A program made the translations under genes and the position numbers. Under the pieces are notes generated by a model. That model was not told the DNA's origin, did not search any database, and saw only the letters and a program-made list of their open reading frames with translations. DNA of 44,281 nucleotides from Micractinium sp. NFX-FRZ (taxonomy: Eukaryota > Chlorophyta > Trebouxiophyceae > Chlorellales > Chlorellaceae), in assembly GCA_029339195.1 (NCBI GenBank), contig JAPTJF010000496.1, positions 1 to 44,281 on the forward strand, read 5' to 3'. This document shows positions 9,301 to 19,676 of this stretch, in pieces (within the stretch, counting starts at the first letter, position 1; every line of letters starts with the position of its first letter).

Positions 9301-11382
9301 AACTTGCTTGCATTGAATGCACTGTGTTAAGTGTCCTTTTTCGAGACACCCCAAAGCCGCCTGGTGTGCTGTGCATGCTTCGTGGTGCAGTGCTGTGCAC
9401 AATAGACTAGGCCAGACCTAGGAGGGTGGCTGAGGCTGACAGGGCAGGTAGCAGCGGAACAGGCTGGATGCCCCTGCTCATCACTGCCTTGCTTAGGGAC
9501 ATGAGTGCCGACAGATGGCAGGCAGCCCCAGTGTGCCCCTTGCCTTCCCCTGTGGCGACCTTACCAGCTGCCACCCCCGCCCCGCAGGCACCCTGCCCGC
9601 CTGCCCCAACTGCACCTACGCCGTCGGCGCCGGCTTCATCTTCATCTTCCTGGAATACCTGGCCCGCTGCACTGAGCCCGTCGCCTTCTTTGCCACCGGT
9701 GCGCTGCCTGCTCTGCTTGAATGCTGCGGGCGGTGCGCCTTTGCATCGCTCCCTGCCTCCCCAGCCCACCTGCTCGTGCTGCGGGCGTGTGCATTGGTCG
9801 CCACACCCGAGCCTGCCCGCCTCAGGCCCGCCAGCCTCTTACACTCCTGCCTGCCCAACCCGCCAGCCCGTGCCGCAGGCATGTGGATGCACCGCCGCAA
9901 CCCGCTGGCGTGCGGCTGGCTGACGGCTGTGCTCTACATGGTGGTCAAACTGGTGCTGGTGCCGATCCTGATGGTGGGTGGCCTGCCCTGCCTTTTCCTA
10001 ATTTGTGTAAAATCTCTTCCGTCTGCCTTGCACCTCGTCATGCCGGCATGCTTACTCGTACGAAACTGGTGCTGGTGCCCTTCCTCGTGGTGGGTGGCCT
10101 GTCATTTCCCCTATTGCCAACTCCTCTTTTTGTCGGCCTTGCACCTCGTCATGCCTGCATGCCCACTTGTTAAAGTGGTGCTGCTGCCGATGCTCATGGT
10201 GGGCGCCCTGCCCTGCCCTGCCTGTCTTTCTTTTATGGTCAATCAATCAATCAGCCAGTAGTGGGTGGCCTGCCCTGCCTTTCTCTCCCTCCTGGTGGGT
10301 GCCCGGGCTTGCCTTTTGCTCTTCTCATGTGAGTTTTGCTGGCTCCCATGTTCCCAACCACCCCAGCCGTGATCTCAGTGCCATGCTGTGCTGCGCTGAG
10401 CGCGCTGTGCTGCGCCCCCCCACCTGCAGGTGGGCTGCTGCTTCGCCGTGGGGCTGGAGGGCCCGACTGCGCGCGCTGCCGTGCTGGTGGCATCCCTACC
10501 CGTGTCGGCAGGTGGGCAGGGGCTGAATGCTCTGGCCTGCACACGATTATGAGCCTGGCAGGGGCTGCTGCATGCATGCTGCTGGGTGGCAGACAGGCAA
10601 GGCACCGCACAGTTGCCAGGTGTGCAGGCACATGACCCTCAGTATCGGGATTGTGTGGCCCCCCGCTGCCTGCCTGCAGCCGCATTTGCGCTCAGCAAGA
10701 CCTACGGGGTGTGCGAGGACGTGGCAGGTGAGCGGCGCCTGGGCAGCTGCTGCACCGAGGGAAGCTACAGCTGCCAGCGGCTGCCTTGCGCCCGCCTCCG
10801 CTCTTCTGTCCCACTTCACCACGCCTGCCACCTGCATCCTGCCCTTGCATCCCTCTCTTGATCTGATTGGGGTCTCCTCCCCTCGACCTCCCTGCCTCCC
10901 CTCCGTGCCCACCGCCCCTTCCTCCGCTCCTCTCACCCTCCCTGCTTCCCTCTTCACACAGCAGCAAACCGTGCTCCTGGGCACCCTCCTGCCTTCGTCC
11001 ATGCTCCACATCTCACCCTCCTTCCTTGGCCCCCTGCCCTCTGGTGTGACCCAACCAACCTCCTCCCCTCCCCTCCCCTCCCCTCCCCTCCCCTCCCCTC
11101 GCCCTTCCATCAGCAATCAATGTGTTCCTGGGCAACCTCCTGCCTTTGTCCATGCTTCGCTGAGCTCACCTTGCACCCCTTGCCCACTGCCGTCTCCTGC
11201 AACGTCCCTTCCCTCCCATCCCCTTCCCTCCCATCCCCCCATGCCCAACAGTGGCCAACGTGTTCCTGGGAAACCTGCTCATCCTGCCCACCACAATTGC
11301 CTGGGTGTCTGCGATGGACGGAATGGACCTGTTCCCCGCCTCCTTCAGCAAGGTGCCCCCCGTCTGCCCAAAGTGCACCTAG
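6376..11382 (+). CDS. Auxin-efflux-carrier-like (Mem_trans) transporter
   Basis: Thirteen exons: 6376-6390, 6555-6638, 7010-7100, 7422-7456, 7802-7913, 8252-8370, 8596-8922, 9193-9298, 9588-9698, 9879-9973, 10430-10511, 10680-10727 and 11252-11382. Phases agree throughout and give 451 residues. The protein has about ten hydrophobic spans in two blocks separated by a polar loop (exon 7, Ser/Ala/Pro/Gln-rich). The N-terminal block includes VFNMWLFKATLPASVIMGLG; the C-terminal block includes LVLVPILM, VGCCFAVGLEGPTARAAVLV, AFALSKTYG and ANVFLGNLLILPTTIAWV. This order matches the Mem_trans family (PIN/PILS and bacterial AEC permeases), which exports auxin-like or organic anions. The substrate here is unknown. 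The introns after exons 5 and 6 use GC donors (GCAAGT, GCGAGT). The introns after exons 10 and 12 contain decayed copies of exon sequence. Confidence 0.85.
9947..10310 (+). repeat. Tandem copies of the exon 10/intron border
   Basis: The exon end AAACTGGTGCTGGTGCCGAT with its donor GTGGGTGGCCTG (9948-9985) recurs at about 10063 and 10173. Copies are 110-115 bp apart, and a fourth donor-side fragment lies at about 10262. Copies would read KLVLVPILMVG, KLVLVPFLVVG and KVVLLPMLMVG. Only the first is joined in frame to exon 11 in my model; the others sit inside the intron. Confidence 0.85.
10965..11290 (+). repeat. Two decayed copies of the last exon's start inside intron 12
   Basis: The start of the last exon (GTGTTCCTGGGAAACCTGCT, from 11260) has two upstream relatives at about 10971 (GTGCTCCTGGGCACCCTCCT) and 11122 (GTGTTCCTGGGCAACCTCCT). 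Each follows an AG and is followed by similar downstream sequence. The upstream copies diverge and hit a stop (TGA after the second), so they look like fossil exons. Periods are about 151 and 138 bp. Confidence 0.8.
11065..11100 (+). repeat. CCCCT pentanucleotide microsatellite
   Basis: Seven or so tandem CTCCC units in intron 12 of the transporter gene. It lies between the two decayed exon copies. Confidence 0.85.
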
Positions 11383-12148
11383 GCAGCGGCAGGGCAGGCC
11401 GTGCGGCGCAGTGCGCCCAGCCCCCGCTGCCCTGCTGTAAGGCATCAGACGGGATGCATGCTGCATGGCTGCACAGCGGCTGGAATGCTGCGAGCGCAGC
11501 AGGGCATACCCAGGCGTGCGTGTGCGTGCCTCTCAGTATGCATTCCTAGTCTCGTTTTCTATTCACTGTCTTCTATTTCGTGCACCTTGCCTGCCCTCTG
11601 ATCAGCCCCGCCTCTTGCCGTTGCGTCTTCTCGCTTCTGGCAGCTGCCCCTGTTCTGTCACTGCCTAGAACCCAGCATCCCGTCACACTGCCCACTACCA
11701 TCCATCACACGGCATGCGCCCCATCCCCATCTGTAACCACACGCCGCCCCACACCTTTTATCGCCTTTGCCTATCTCCCTGCATTGCCCCGTTCGCGGAT
11801 TGAATGGTCACCCAGCCGCTCAGCCCTGCAGACTTCGACGTTTGTGGGCCACTAACAGTGGTGTCCACCTGGCCTGCTGCTGAGCAAAGTGGCCTCCGCC
11901 TTGCTCATGGCCCATGTACATGCTCAAGCTGTACATCAGCTTTCCTGACCCCACAACTGCTGAACACCTCAATGCATGCAACCAACAAAGCAGCTTTGGC
12001 TGCTGTCAATCACAGGATGTCGCCCAGCCGCACGCCCGCTCATGCGCCACGCGCGGGGAGTCCCACAACTTGCCCGGCAGGAACCGGAGCCCAACTTGTC
12101 GGCCTCACATCCCGACTCACACCATGACCTTCTGACCGTGTCTAAACC
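11383..12148. other. Intergenic region with plus-strand 3' flank
   Basis: The region between two plus-strand genes, about 770 bp. TGTAA occurs at 11436-11440 and 11732-11736. The rest is pyrimidine-rich with no exon I can support and should contain the promoter of the gene starting at 12149. Confidence 0.5.
11436..11440 (+). terminator. Putative polyadenylation signal TGTAA
   Basis: TGTAA lies 54 bp after the transporter stop codon, a short and typical distance. It supports the choice of TAG 11380-11382 as the true end. Confidence 0.5.
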
Positions 12149-12577
12149 ATGGAAGCGCTGCTTGGCCAGGCGGTGGACGCCGCAGTGGCAAGAGTCCTGC
12201 AGCAGCACGCCGTCGCTCCAAGTGAACTTCACGATGAGCTGCAGCAGGCACGGCTGGAGAATGCCGAGCTGCGGGGGGCGCTAGAGGAAGACGATGCAGA
12301 GCTGAAGCGGCTATGGGCCATTGTCGGTGCGTTGGGGCACGCTCCAAGGTCGCTCTGCGATTTACTTTGACGTTGAATGGGCAGGATATGCGCCTGCCGC
12401 TGCTATCGTGCAGGGGACCTACTGCTGCCGCTTGCCGCCTGCCGCCACCGCCTGCCGCCTGCTGCCTGGTGAGCACCCCTTGTGTCGCCTGCCCTGCGTA
12501 CAGTGGAGCTGGAGAGGAAGTGCGCCGAGCACGAGCAGCTGCAGCAGGCCGGGGGTTCTCAGCATGAGCAACCCATC

Positions 12578-12618
<41 letters not shown>

Positions 12619-14419
12619 TGCGGAGCGGCAGGGGCAGCAGCAGCACGCGCCCAGGCGACCAGCTTCTGTGGCTGAGCAGCCTGCCGCCTCCCCAGCCAAG
12701 CCCACAATCAACCAGCAGCTGGAGTGGCGGCTGGCCCGCTCCAAACAGAGGCTGGACGCAGCCACTGCCAAGCTAGCTGAGGTGGAAGGCCTGCTGGCAG
12801 CCTCAGAGCAGCGAGAGGCAGAGGCTGTCGCCAAGCTGAAGCAGGCACAACAGGAGCTTAGCGGGCTGCAGGAGAGGGCGGCTCCGCAGCCAGCCGCGGC
12901 GCAGCAGGAGAGCGGAGCGGCGCAGGAGAGGCAGCAGGCGGATGCGCTGAAAGCCCAGCTGGCACAGGTGCAAGACTGGCTGGCAGCGTCCGAGCAACGA
13001 GAGGCAGCTGCCGCTGCCAAGCTCAAGCAGGCAGAGCAGGCGCTCAGCAAGCTGCAGCAGAGGGCGGAGCGGCAGGCGAAGCAGCTAGCAGAGGCGCAGC
13101 AGCAGGCGGCGCTCGTGCGTGCACGTCACGCCGCCACCGATGCAACGTCACGCAGGACAGGCGCAGCGGCGGGTCCAGCCCGGGCGGCGGCAGCAGCAGC
13201 ATCAGCCCCTGGGGCAGCAGCATCAGCATCCGCCGCAGCACCGAGAGACGCAGCAGCTCGGTTAGCAGCACCCGCAGCAGCGGAACCGCAAGCCACACCC
13301 TCTGCCTTCACTGCCGCTGTGCCAGCTCAGCTGCCGCAGTTGCTTCAGGACCTGAAACAGCAGATCGAGGCAAGCCTGCGGCAGGAGCTGCAGCAGCAGC
13401 TGGGGCAGCTGTCGGCTGTGGTGCAGCAGGCAGCGCAGCAGAGCCAGCTGCAGCACACGCGGGGCAGCCTGTCGCCGTCTGTGGTGCAGCAGCTGCAGCA
13501 GCAGCATGCGTCGCCGCACGCGCCGCCGCTGCCGCCACTGCCACAGCAGCAGCAGCAGCAGCAGCAGGAGGCGTCTCCTGGGACGGTGCAGCTGCCGCAT
13601 CTGTCGCAGCAGCACTTGGCGCTGGCTGCTCTTGCAGGCCAGGGCCGTGCACCCTCCCCTTCCTCATCCGTAATGGATGTGAGTGAGGGAGAGGAGGGGG
13701 CACCCCCGCTGCCGCCGGAACCCCCCAGCCAGCCAGCGCAGCATGCCGGGCAGCCACTGCCCGATGCCGCAGCAGCGGTGCTGCCGCCGTTGAGCTCCCA
13801 GGGCGCAGATGGGATGTGGACGGCCAGCGGCCTGCCGTTTGCTTTGCCCAGCCTGCCTCCGCCGTCGCCGCTCAAACCGCCGCTCCCGGCATCCCCGGCA
13901 GTGCCTGCGGCAGCGGCTCTATCCCAGCAGCAGCAGCAGCAGCAGCAGCAGTGCCCAGTAGTGCCGCTGCCGGTGGAGCTGCCGCCGCCTCCGCCGCCGC
14001 CAGCATGGCAGCAGCTGCAGGGGACTCCCACCCCGGCGGTTGCATCTGCCATTGCTGCTGCACAGGCGCTGGCAGCTAGGATAGCGGCCGAGCGGGACGG
14101 CCTGGCACTGCAAGCAGCGCGGCATGCCGAAGCAGGAGTAGCAGCAAAGGTTGCAGCAGCGGAAGTAGCAGCCAAGATTGAGGCAGCGGAGGCCGCGGCC
14201 AACTTGGCGGCAGCTGCAGGGGGGGCACGGGCGCCCACAACGGCCGCCGCAGCGGAGGCACCGCCACCCCCGCCGCCACCGCCGGTGGCTTCTGCGGCTG
14301 CTGTCGCCACAAAGCCGGCAGGGCGGTTCTCAGACCAAGTATCCCCTCAGCAGTCGCCTGCGAAAGCAGCTTCGCAGCGGTCGCCAGCAAAACCGATAGC
14401 AGCACGGTCGCCAGCTAAG

Positions 14420-14458
<39 letters not shown>

Positions 14459-16490
14459 CAGGCACCCTCCCGTCCGCCCGTCAGCACCAGAGCACGGCAG
14501 GCAGCCGCGGCCTCTCGGCAGCAAACGCCTGCCCAAGAAGTCCGGGAGACACCAGCAGCAGCAGCAGCAGCAGCAGCCAACGCAGCAGCGGAGGGTGCTT
14601 CAGAAGAGCTGCCCCCCTGGTTGGCGCTGGCTGCCAGCATTCGTAGCCAGCAGGTGCAAGCGGCAGCTGAGCCAACCAGACAGAGGCAGCAGTTTTCGCA
14701 GCCGCTGCCACCGCCCCAGCAGCAGCCAGCGGTGCAGTCGCCGCAGCAACGACAGCGGGAGCAGCCAGGGCAGCAGTTGCCGGGAGAGTCTCCGCGGCAG
14801 CAGCAAGGCCAGAAGCGTGCTGCCCCAGCAGCAGCATCCCCACCAGGAGCAGCAGCAGCAGCGGCCTCCCCTCAACAGCAGCAGCGCCAGCGCCAGCTGG
14901 CAGAGTGGCAGCAGCTGGCGCTAGCGCATGCGGACGACAGGGATGGTTTGCCGCCCAAGACGCTGCCTTTTGCCGTGGCAGACGGTGAGGGGGTGTCGGT
15001 AACGGGGCAGCCACGGCGGTGTGGAAGATTGTGGGGGAGTGTCAGGAGGAGGGCTGGCCTGGCGAGGTGTCACACGGTGAGGGAGCTGCCAGGCGTGGGG
15101 CCTTCCGGTGGTGTGGCAGACGTAGGCTTTGGGGGTAAGGGGGCTGCCACGGGGAGCGTGATGACCGTGAGGGCCTGCCAGGGGTGGGGCCGCTTGCGCC
15201 TTTGCCGTGCTGGTCCAGGTTACCAAGGGGCGTGCCATTGCCGGCATGGATCGTGATGGCGTGGCTCCCCATCTCTTCTCATCTTGGCCTCATCCCTGCG
15301 GTTCCCCTCGTGCCCTGTTTGATGCAGGGGCCGACCCGGAGGAGGTTGTGAGCCGCACCGCCCTGGGCCAGCTGCCCTACTGCTGCCCGCCCTGCAGGCT
15401 AGGTGCGCCCCTCAGCCGTGGCCTGGCCACGGCGCATCACACCCATGCACTTGCAGCTGTTTTGCTGCGGTGGATTGCATGCTATGATCTGCTGTGCTGT
15501 GCTGTGCTGTGCTCTGCCGGCTGCGCTGTGCGCGCTATGCTTGTGCCATTAATGCCTGCCTCGCCTGCCCACACATAGGTATGCGCGCTCCATGCCTCCC
15601 ACCATGCATGCAGTGTTTGCCTCTCAGGCAGCATACCTGGAGCACCAGGGGAGCGAGCGCCACATTGACACGTGCCGGTCGGTGTTCACTGCATACACAG
15701 GTGGGTCGGTGGGTGGGCGGGTGGGCGGGGCCCATGGCACAGGGGGCGGTGCGGCGCGCGGTTGTAAGCAGGTGGTATTGGACGGTGGATCGGATGGCAG
15801 CCGGAGGCAGGCGGTTGTGTTTGGGAGGCAGCGCGCCCCGTCGAACCAGTCTGTGATTGCAGCACTGCTATCAAACTGGCAGGCCTGCTGAGGAACCGAG
15901 TATCGAAATGAGCCGTGCACCCTCTTTGGCTGCTGCAGGCAACGTGATTGGCGCCCCCAACTGCTCTTCCCAGATTGTGCGCGTGCCCAACAGTCGCCCG
16001 CTGGTGCCGCTGACGCCTGCACAGCGCAACCAAATGGTGAGAGGGAGAGGGGACCTGTTGGGGCAAGGCGAGCCAGCCGGCATGCCGACTGGGCTGACCG
16101 GCTGTTGGATGTGCCGACGGCGCAGGTCAGCACGCAGCATATGCTGCTCCCACACCCCGGCTACCAAACATCCGGGTCAATCCTCTTCAAACCCGTGTCG
16201 CTGCTGCCGCCCCTGCCCAGCCCGCTGCCAGCTATGCTGCCTCTCCCCCCTCTCCCATGTGTGTCGTGCGTCCCGCTGTTACATTGCCGCATGAAGGTTT
16301 CACACGCCGTCGCCCCTCCTGGCCCTGCCCGTGCCCCTCTACTTCCGTGCAGTTCTGCTGCCTCGCCTGCTCCCGTGTGCTGCGCCTGGACCAGTTCATC
16401 CACCACCTCATCTGCCCAGGGCACCTCTCCAAGGCGCAGTCGCTCCTCAAGGCAGTGTCCTCGGCTGCAGCCAAGCGGCAGAGGGTGTAG
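12149..16490 (+). CDS. Gln/Ala-rich coiled-coil protein with two C2HC zinc fingers
   Basis: Six exons: 12149-12326, 12504-14984, 15328-15402, 15632-15700, 15939-16036 and 16353-16490. Phases agree and give 1012 residues. The N-terminal 60 residues and the start of the very long exon 2 are helical coiled coil, including two related LAASEQREAEAVAKLKQAQQ-type repeats near residues 150-250. A long low-complexity region follows with poly-Gln and poly-Ala runs encoded by CAG/GCA repeats and Pro clusters. The C-terminus carries two short fingers: CPPC-x12-H-x3-C around residue 905 and CLAC-x10-H-x3-C around residue 970. It ends AAKRQRV, a possible nuclear localisation signal. The design suggests a nuclear protein, perhaps a transcription or chromatin factor. 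No specific family was recognised. The E4 acceptor is GGCAG, chosen by phase. Confidence 0.75.
14985..15250 (+). repeat. Repeated donor-proximal segment in intron 2
   Basis: A GTGAGGG-led segment recurs at about 14985, 15077 and 15168. The latter two share CTGCCAGG(C/G)GTGGGGCC. The period is about 92 bp. The first copy is the true 5' splice site of the intron, so the donor region itself appears to have been tandemly copied into the intron. Confidence 0.6.
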
Positions 16491-16765
16491 CGGCAGAGGT
16501 GCGGGAGGCCTGAAGCAGGGAAGGCTGGCGTGCATGCAGTGGTTGTTTAAGGGTGGGCGCTGTCGCCATTCCGACATTCTAGAGAGCATGAAATGTATGT
16601 TTTGCTGCAAAGAAAAGAAAGTGGAGTTGCATAACCCCGCCAGCTTTGCGCAACTGCCGGCGCCTCCCACTTGCTCCTTCTTACTCTTCTACTGTCGCAA
16701 CCTTGTATTAAGCAGCAATGTCAGTTGTGATCTTCATTAGCCACAGCATCAGGTCAAAATCTTGT
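16491..16765. other. Convergent 3' flank
   Basis: Between the zinc-finger gene stop (16490, plus) and the hypothetical minus-strand gene stop (16766). It becomes AT-richer from about 16560, typical of a 3' untranslated region. No TGTAA was seen here on either strand; the nearest plus-strand one is at about 17154. Confidence 0.45.
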
Positions 16766-17378
16766 TCAAGCCAAGCGGACGGGCATGAACATTTCAAAGG
16801 GAAGTGTCAGAAGTGGGTTGGGAGAGTTGAACAGCAGATAAGGTGCCGTTGCTTGCGTCTCAGCAGCAGGTACAGGCAGTAGGATATCGTGGGTTGCTGC
16901 TGTCTGCAGCCGCTGCTGCTGCACTCCCGCCAGCCGTGCCTGCACCTCCTCGGACAGTAGCGCATGGGCAGCGAGGTAGCCAGTGGGGGCAAGCCGTGCG
17001 CTGCGAGCCCTGCGCTCTAGGGGCCCAGATGAGCTGAGCCCAGCAGGTGCTGGCAGCTACGAAGCACGCCTGCCACACTTGGCCCCTGAAGACACTGCAC
17101 AGCAGCTTCGCCCACCCACTTCCACCTCGAGCCGTGCCGAGGGCCTCGCCCCTGTAAGCAACACACACCCTCTCCTTCACCGCCCAGCCGGCAAGCACAT
17201 GTGCTGGGCACATCAATTGGTGTCCATGGATTCGTGGGCTTAGTTGCAAGGTCCAGTATTCGACGGTTTTGATCAGGCGTGCTCTCGTGGCACACTCAGT
17301 TTCGGCGGACTCGCTCTCAGCAGAGTGCCTGCTGTGCATGCCGCCACCGCCGCCGCTGCCAAATTGGTTTGGTTGCAT
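16766..17378 (-). CDS. Small hypothetical protein, head-to-head with the RbcX-like gene
   Basis: The 3' exon is the more convincing part. From about 17000 down to TGA 16768-16766 the minus strand reads an ordinary-looking protein. It includes ARLAPTGYLAAHALLSEEVQ and, near the end, PYLLFNSPNPLLTLP and FEMFMPVRLA. A candidate 5' exon starts at ATG 17378 (MQPNQFGSGGGGGMHSRH) and includes ARLIKTVEYWTLQ. The joining intron or introns between about 17240 and 17060 could not be placed with agreeing phases, so the middle of the model is unresolved. If the start is right, only 110 bp separate it from the RbcX-like start codon. Family not recognised. Confidence 0.4.
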
Positions 17379-17488
17379 TCTTGCACTCACCCCTGATCTT
17401 GCAACCGGCATCCGCAATCCCGTGATCTCTCTGCACGCCCTGCTTGCGCGACTCTGAGCCCGCAAGGGTTCTCGGATAGTAGTTCCCG
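17379..17488. promoter_or_regulatory. Short bidirectional promoter region
   Basis: The 110 bp between two divergent start codons (17378 minus, 17489 plus) must carry the 5' untranslated regions and core promoters of both if both models are right. No clear TATA box is visible. Confidence 0.35.
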
Positions 17489-19676
17489 ATGGCGGCGGCT
17501 TGCAGGAGCATGTGCAGCGCGGCCCAGCCCGGCTTGCAATCCGCAGGCCGGTTTGTGAGCCGTCCCGGGCGCAGCAGCGGCCTCAAGTGCCGGGCGCAGC
17601 AGAAGCGGGACCCATCGTCCGACCCTTCCTACCGCCGTGGCAGCGCCAACGACTACTGGCGCAAGCGCACGGACACCGGGAAGAGCAGCAAGGGCGCCTC
17701 TGTCGAGGGCGACAAGCGGTGAGGCCCGCAAGCCAGGCAGCAGCCCAAACTCCGCCTGCCGCCAGCGGACCTCCTACAGCGCACGCCTTCGTGTTCCATC
17801 AGTTTGCAGTGCCAACCGGCTGACTCACATGCCCTTGCCCACTCCCCTGACCATGTGAACAGGCGGCGCGGCCGGGCAGCCCACCTGCGCAGCCCAGATG
17901 ACACACCGCTGCGCGACGGCAACAGAGACCGCCTCATGGGGTTGCTGACCGACCGGTGCGCAGCTCCCCGCTTGCTTGCCTACTTGCCTGCCCACATCAG
18001 GCCTGTTGTGCAGCCTGACGGCAGCAAGACAGTGGCTCGCAGCCCGGCAGTTGCTTGGGAGCGGTGTGCTGCCAGCCGGTGGCCGCACACAGCTCTCTCA
18101 AGTGAGCTGCCAACAACATCAGTTGGCCCCTCCAACCGCCCAGCCGCCAGTCCTTCGGCACCACTCATTGCATCTGCGGGCCTGCGCGCTTCCTTTACAC
18201 TGCAGGGCCACGCGCACGCTGGAGCACACGGTGTCTGAGAGCAACCCGGTGCTCAACACCTGGCTCAGCCTGTACCTGCGGGAAAACAGCATCCCAAAGG
18301 TAAGCGGTGGTGGGAGTGGTTGGGTGAGGCAGGCAGGTATGAACTGGAACTGTGGGACGGTGTGTGGCCACTGGCTACAGCTTCCTGCACGCCCGCGTTC
18401 CCAGGGCAGCACCTGGAGCTATGCCAGCGGCGAGAAGCAACCTGCGCACCTGCTGCCTCCCCCTCACAACTTACTTTCTGCGGCACACACTGCCTCTCAC
18501 TCGCCCCGCCCCCGCCACCGCCCTCGCCTCACCTCCAGGATGGCAACTGGAGCGACGTGAGCGGCGAGAACTTCCTGCGCACCCTGCTCACCCGCCCCGT
18601 GGAGGAGATCTCTGGCTCCTTCTCAGACGAGGAGCCGGAGTTTGCAAACTCCTCGCCCGTGGGCGGCGACCCGCGCGGCGTGGCGCAGAAGATCATGGAC
18701 TTCCGGTGGGTGGCTGTGGGTGGCTGTGTCAGTGCTTCCCTTGGTACCCCTTTCTTTTCAAATGCTTGATTGCTGGGGTCTGGAGCGTGTCAGTGTGCCA
18801 TCGCAGGCCTTTTGATGGTGGGGTGTGGGGGAGGGCGGTCAGACGCGGTGAGCATGCTGAAGGGCTGGCGCGCGGCGTGGGGGCAACGGGGGATGCAAGG
18901 TCAAGTGGCGCAGTGCGTTTGTGGCACAGCGGTGTGCTGGGCCGTTTGGCCCCGAAGCGGCTCTCCTTCCTATTGCACTCACTGCGGGTCCGCGCAAATG
19001 GCAAGGGTGGCACTGCGGAGTTTAAGGCATTTTGGTGACCCTCCGCTCACACATACCGGTGTCCCTGTTCCGTGTCTGTGCTGCAGGCACGAGATTGCCA
19101 AGGAGTGGATAGAGGAGCTCAAGGCGGTGGCAGAGGACAACAAGGTGCTGCTGAGCGAAACCCTGATGAGCAGCCTGTCGGCAGGCAGCGGCGTTGGCAG
19201 CTCAGGTGCGGCTGCGGTTGCGTTGCTGCTGCTCTCATGCTTTCCCTCACATGTCACAATGGGCCATGCTTTGCTTGGGGGTGGGATGCTGATGAGCAGC
19301 TTGCCTGCAGGCGGCGGCATTGGCAGCCCAGGTGGGCTACTGACTGTTGGCTGGAGGTTGCAAGGGCCGCAACGGCTGGGGGGGCAAGCTCCCGGGTGCG
19401 CGGCCACGTCAGCGCCCTGCTGCAGGCCTCAACCCCGCCGAGCGTACCGGCAAGACAGCTGGCAGCAGGCACAGCATGCATATCATGAGCCCCAAGTTCT
19501 CGGGCGGTGTCTAGAACCGCGTGCCCCTCCTCCGCTGCCCTGCTGCAGAGATCGCAAGCGCTGCTGCCGAGGCTGAAAGCGCCGGTGCAGAGGCTGCGCG
19601 CGCCGAGGGGCAGCCGAAGCAGCAGCAGCCGCGGCCGAACGATGTCGACGACTCTGCAGCTGGCGGGGACGACTGA
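17489..19676 (+). CDS. rbcX: RbcX-like Rubisco assembly chaperone, chloroplast-targeted
   Basis: Exons: 17489-17718, 17863-17955, 18206-18299, 18539-18705, 19087-19205, 19426-19506 and 19549-19676. Phases agree and give 303 residues. The N-terminus (MAAACRSMCSAAQPGLQSAG) is Ala/Ser/Arg-rich and resembles a chloroplast transit peptide. The core follows the RbcX helix pattern: RATRTLEHTVSESNPVLNTW, LSLYLRENSI, GENFLRTLL, VAQKIMDFRHEIAKEWIEEL and NKVLLSETLMSSL. RbcX dimers clamp the C-terminus of Rubisco large subunits during assembly. Compared with cyanobacterial RbcX (about 135-155 residues) it has an acidic Ser-rich insert of some 25 residues before VAQKIM, plus a C-terminal extension. The last intron (19507-19548) would be only 42 nt. 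Without it the frame stops at TAG 19512-19514 (263 residues). The identification rests on remembered family patterns. Confidence 0.65.
19163..19331 (+). repeat. Duplicated exon 5 end; copy contains a potential 21-nt exon
   Basis: CTGATGAGCAGC...GGCAGCTCAG at 19163-19205 (true exon end) is copied at 19289-19331 as CTGATGAGCAGC...GGCAGCCCAG, a 126-bp period. In the copy a CTGCAG acceptor has arisen at 19305-19310 and the donor is kept. This leaves 19311-19331 (21 nt) as a phase-compatible exon adding GGGIGSP. Confidence 0.8.
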
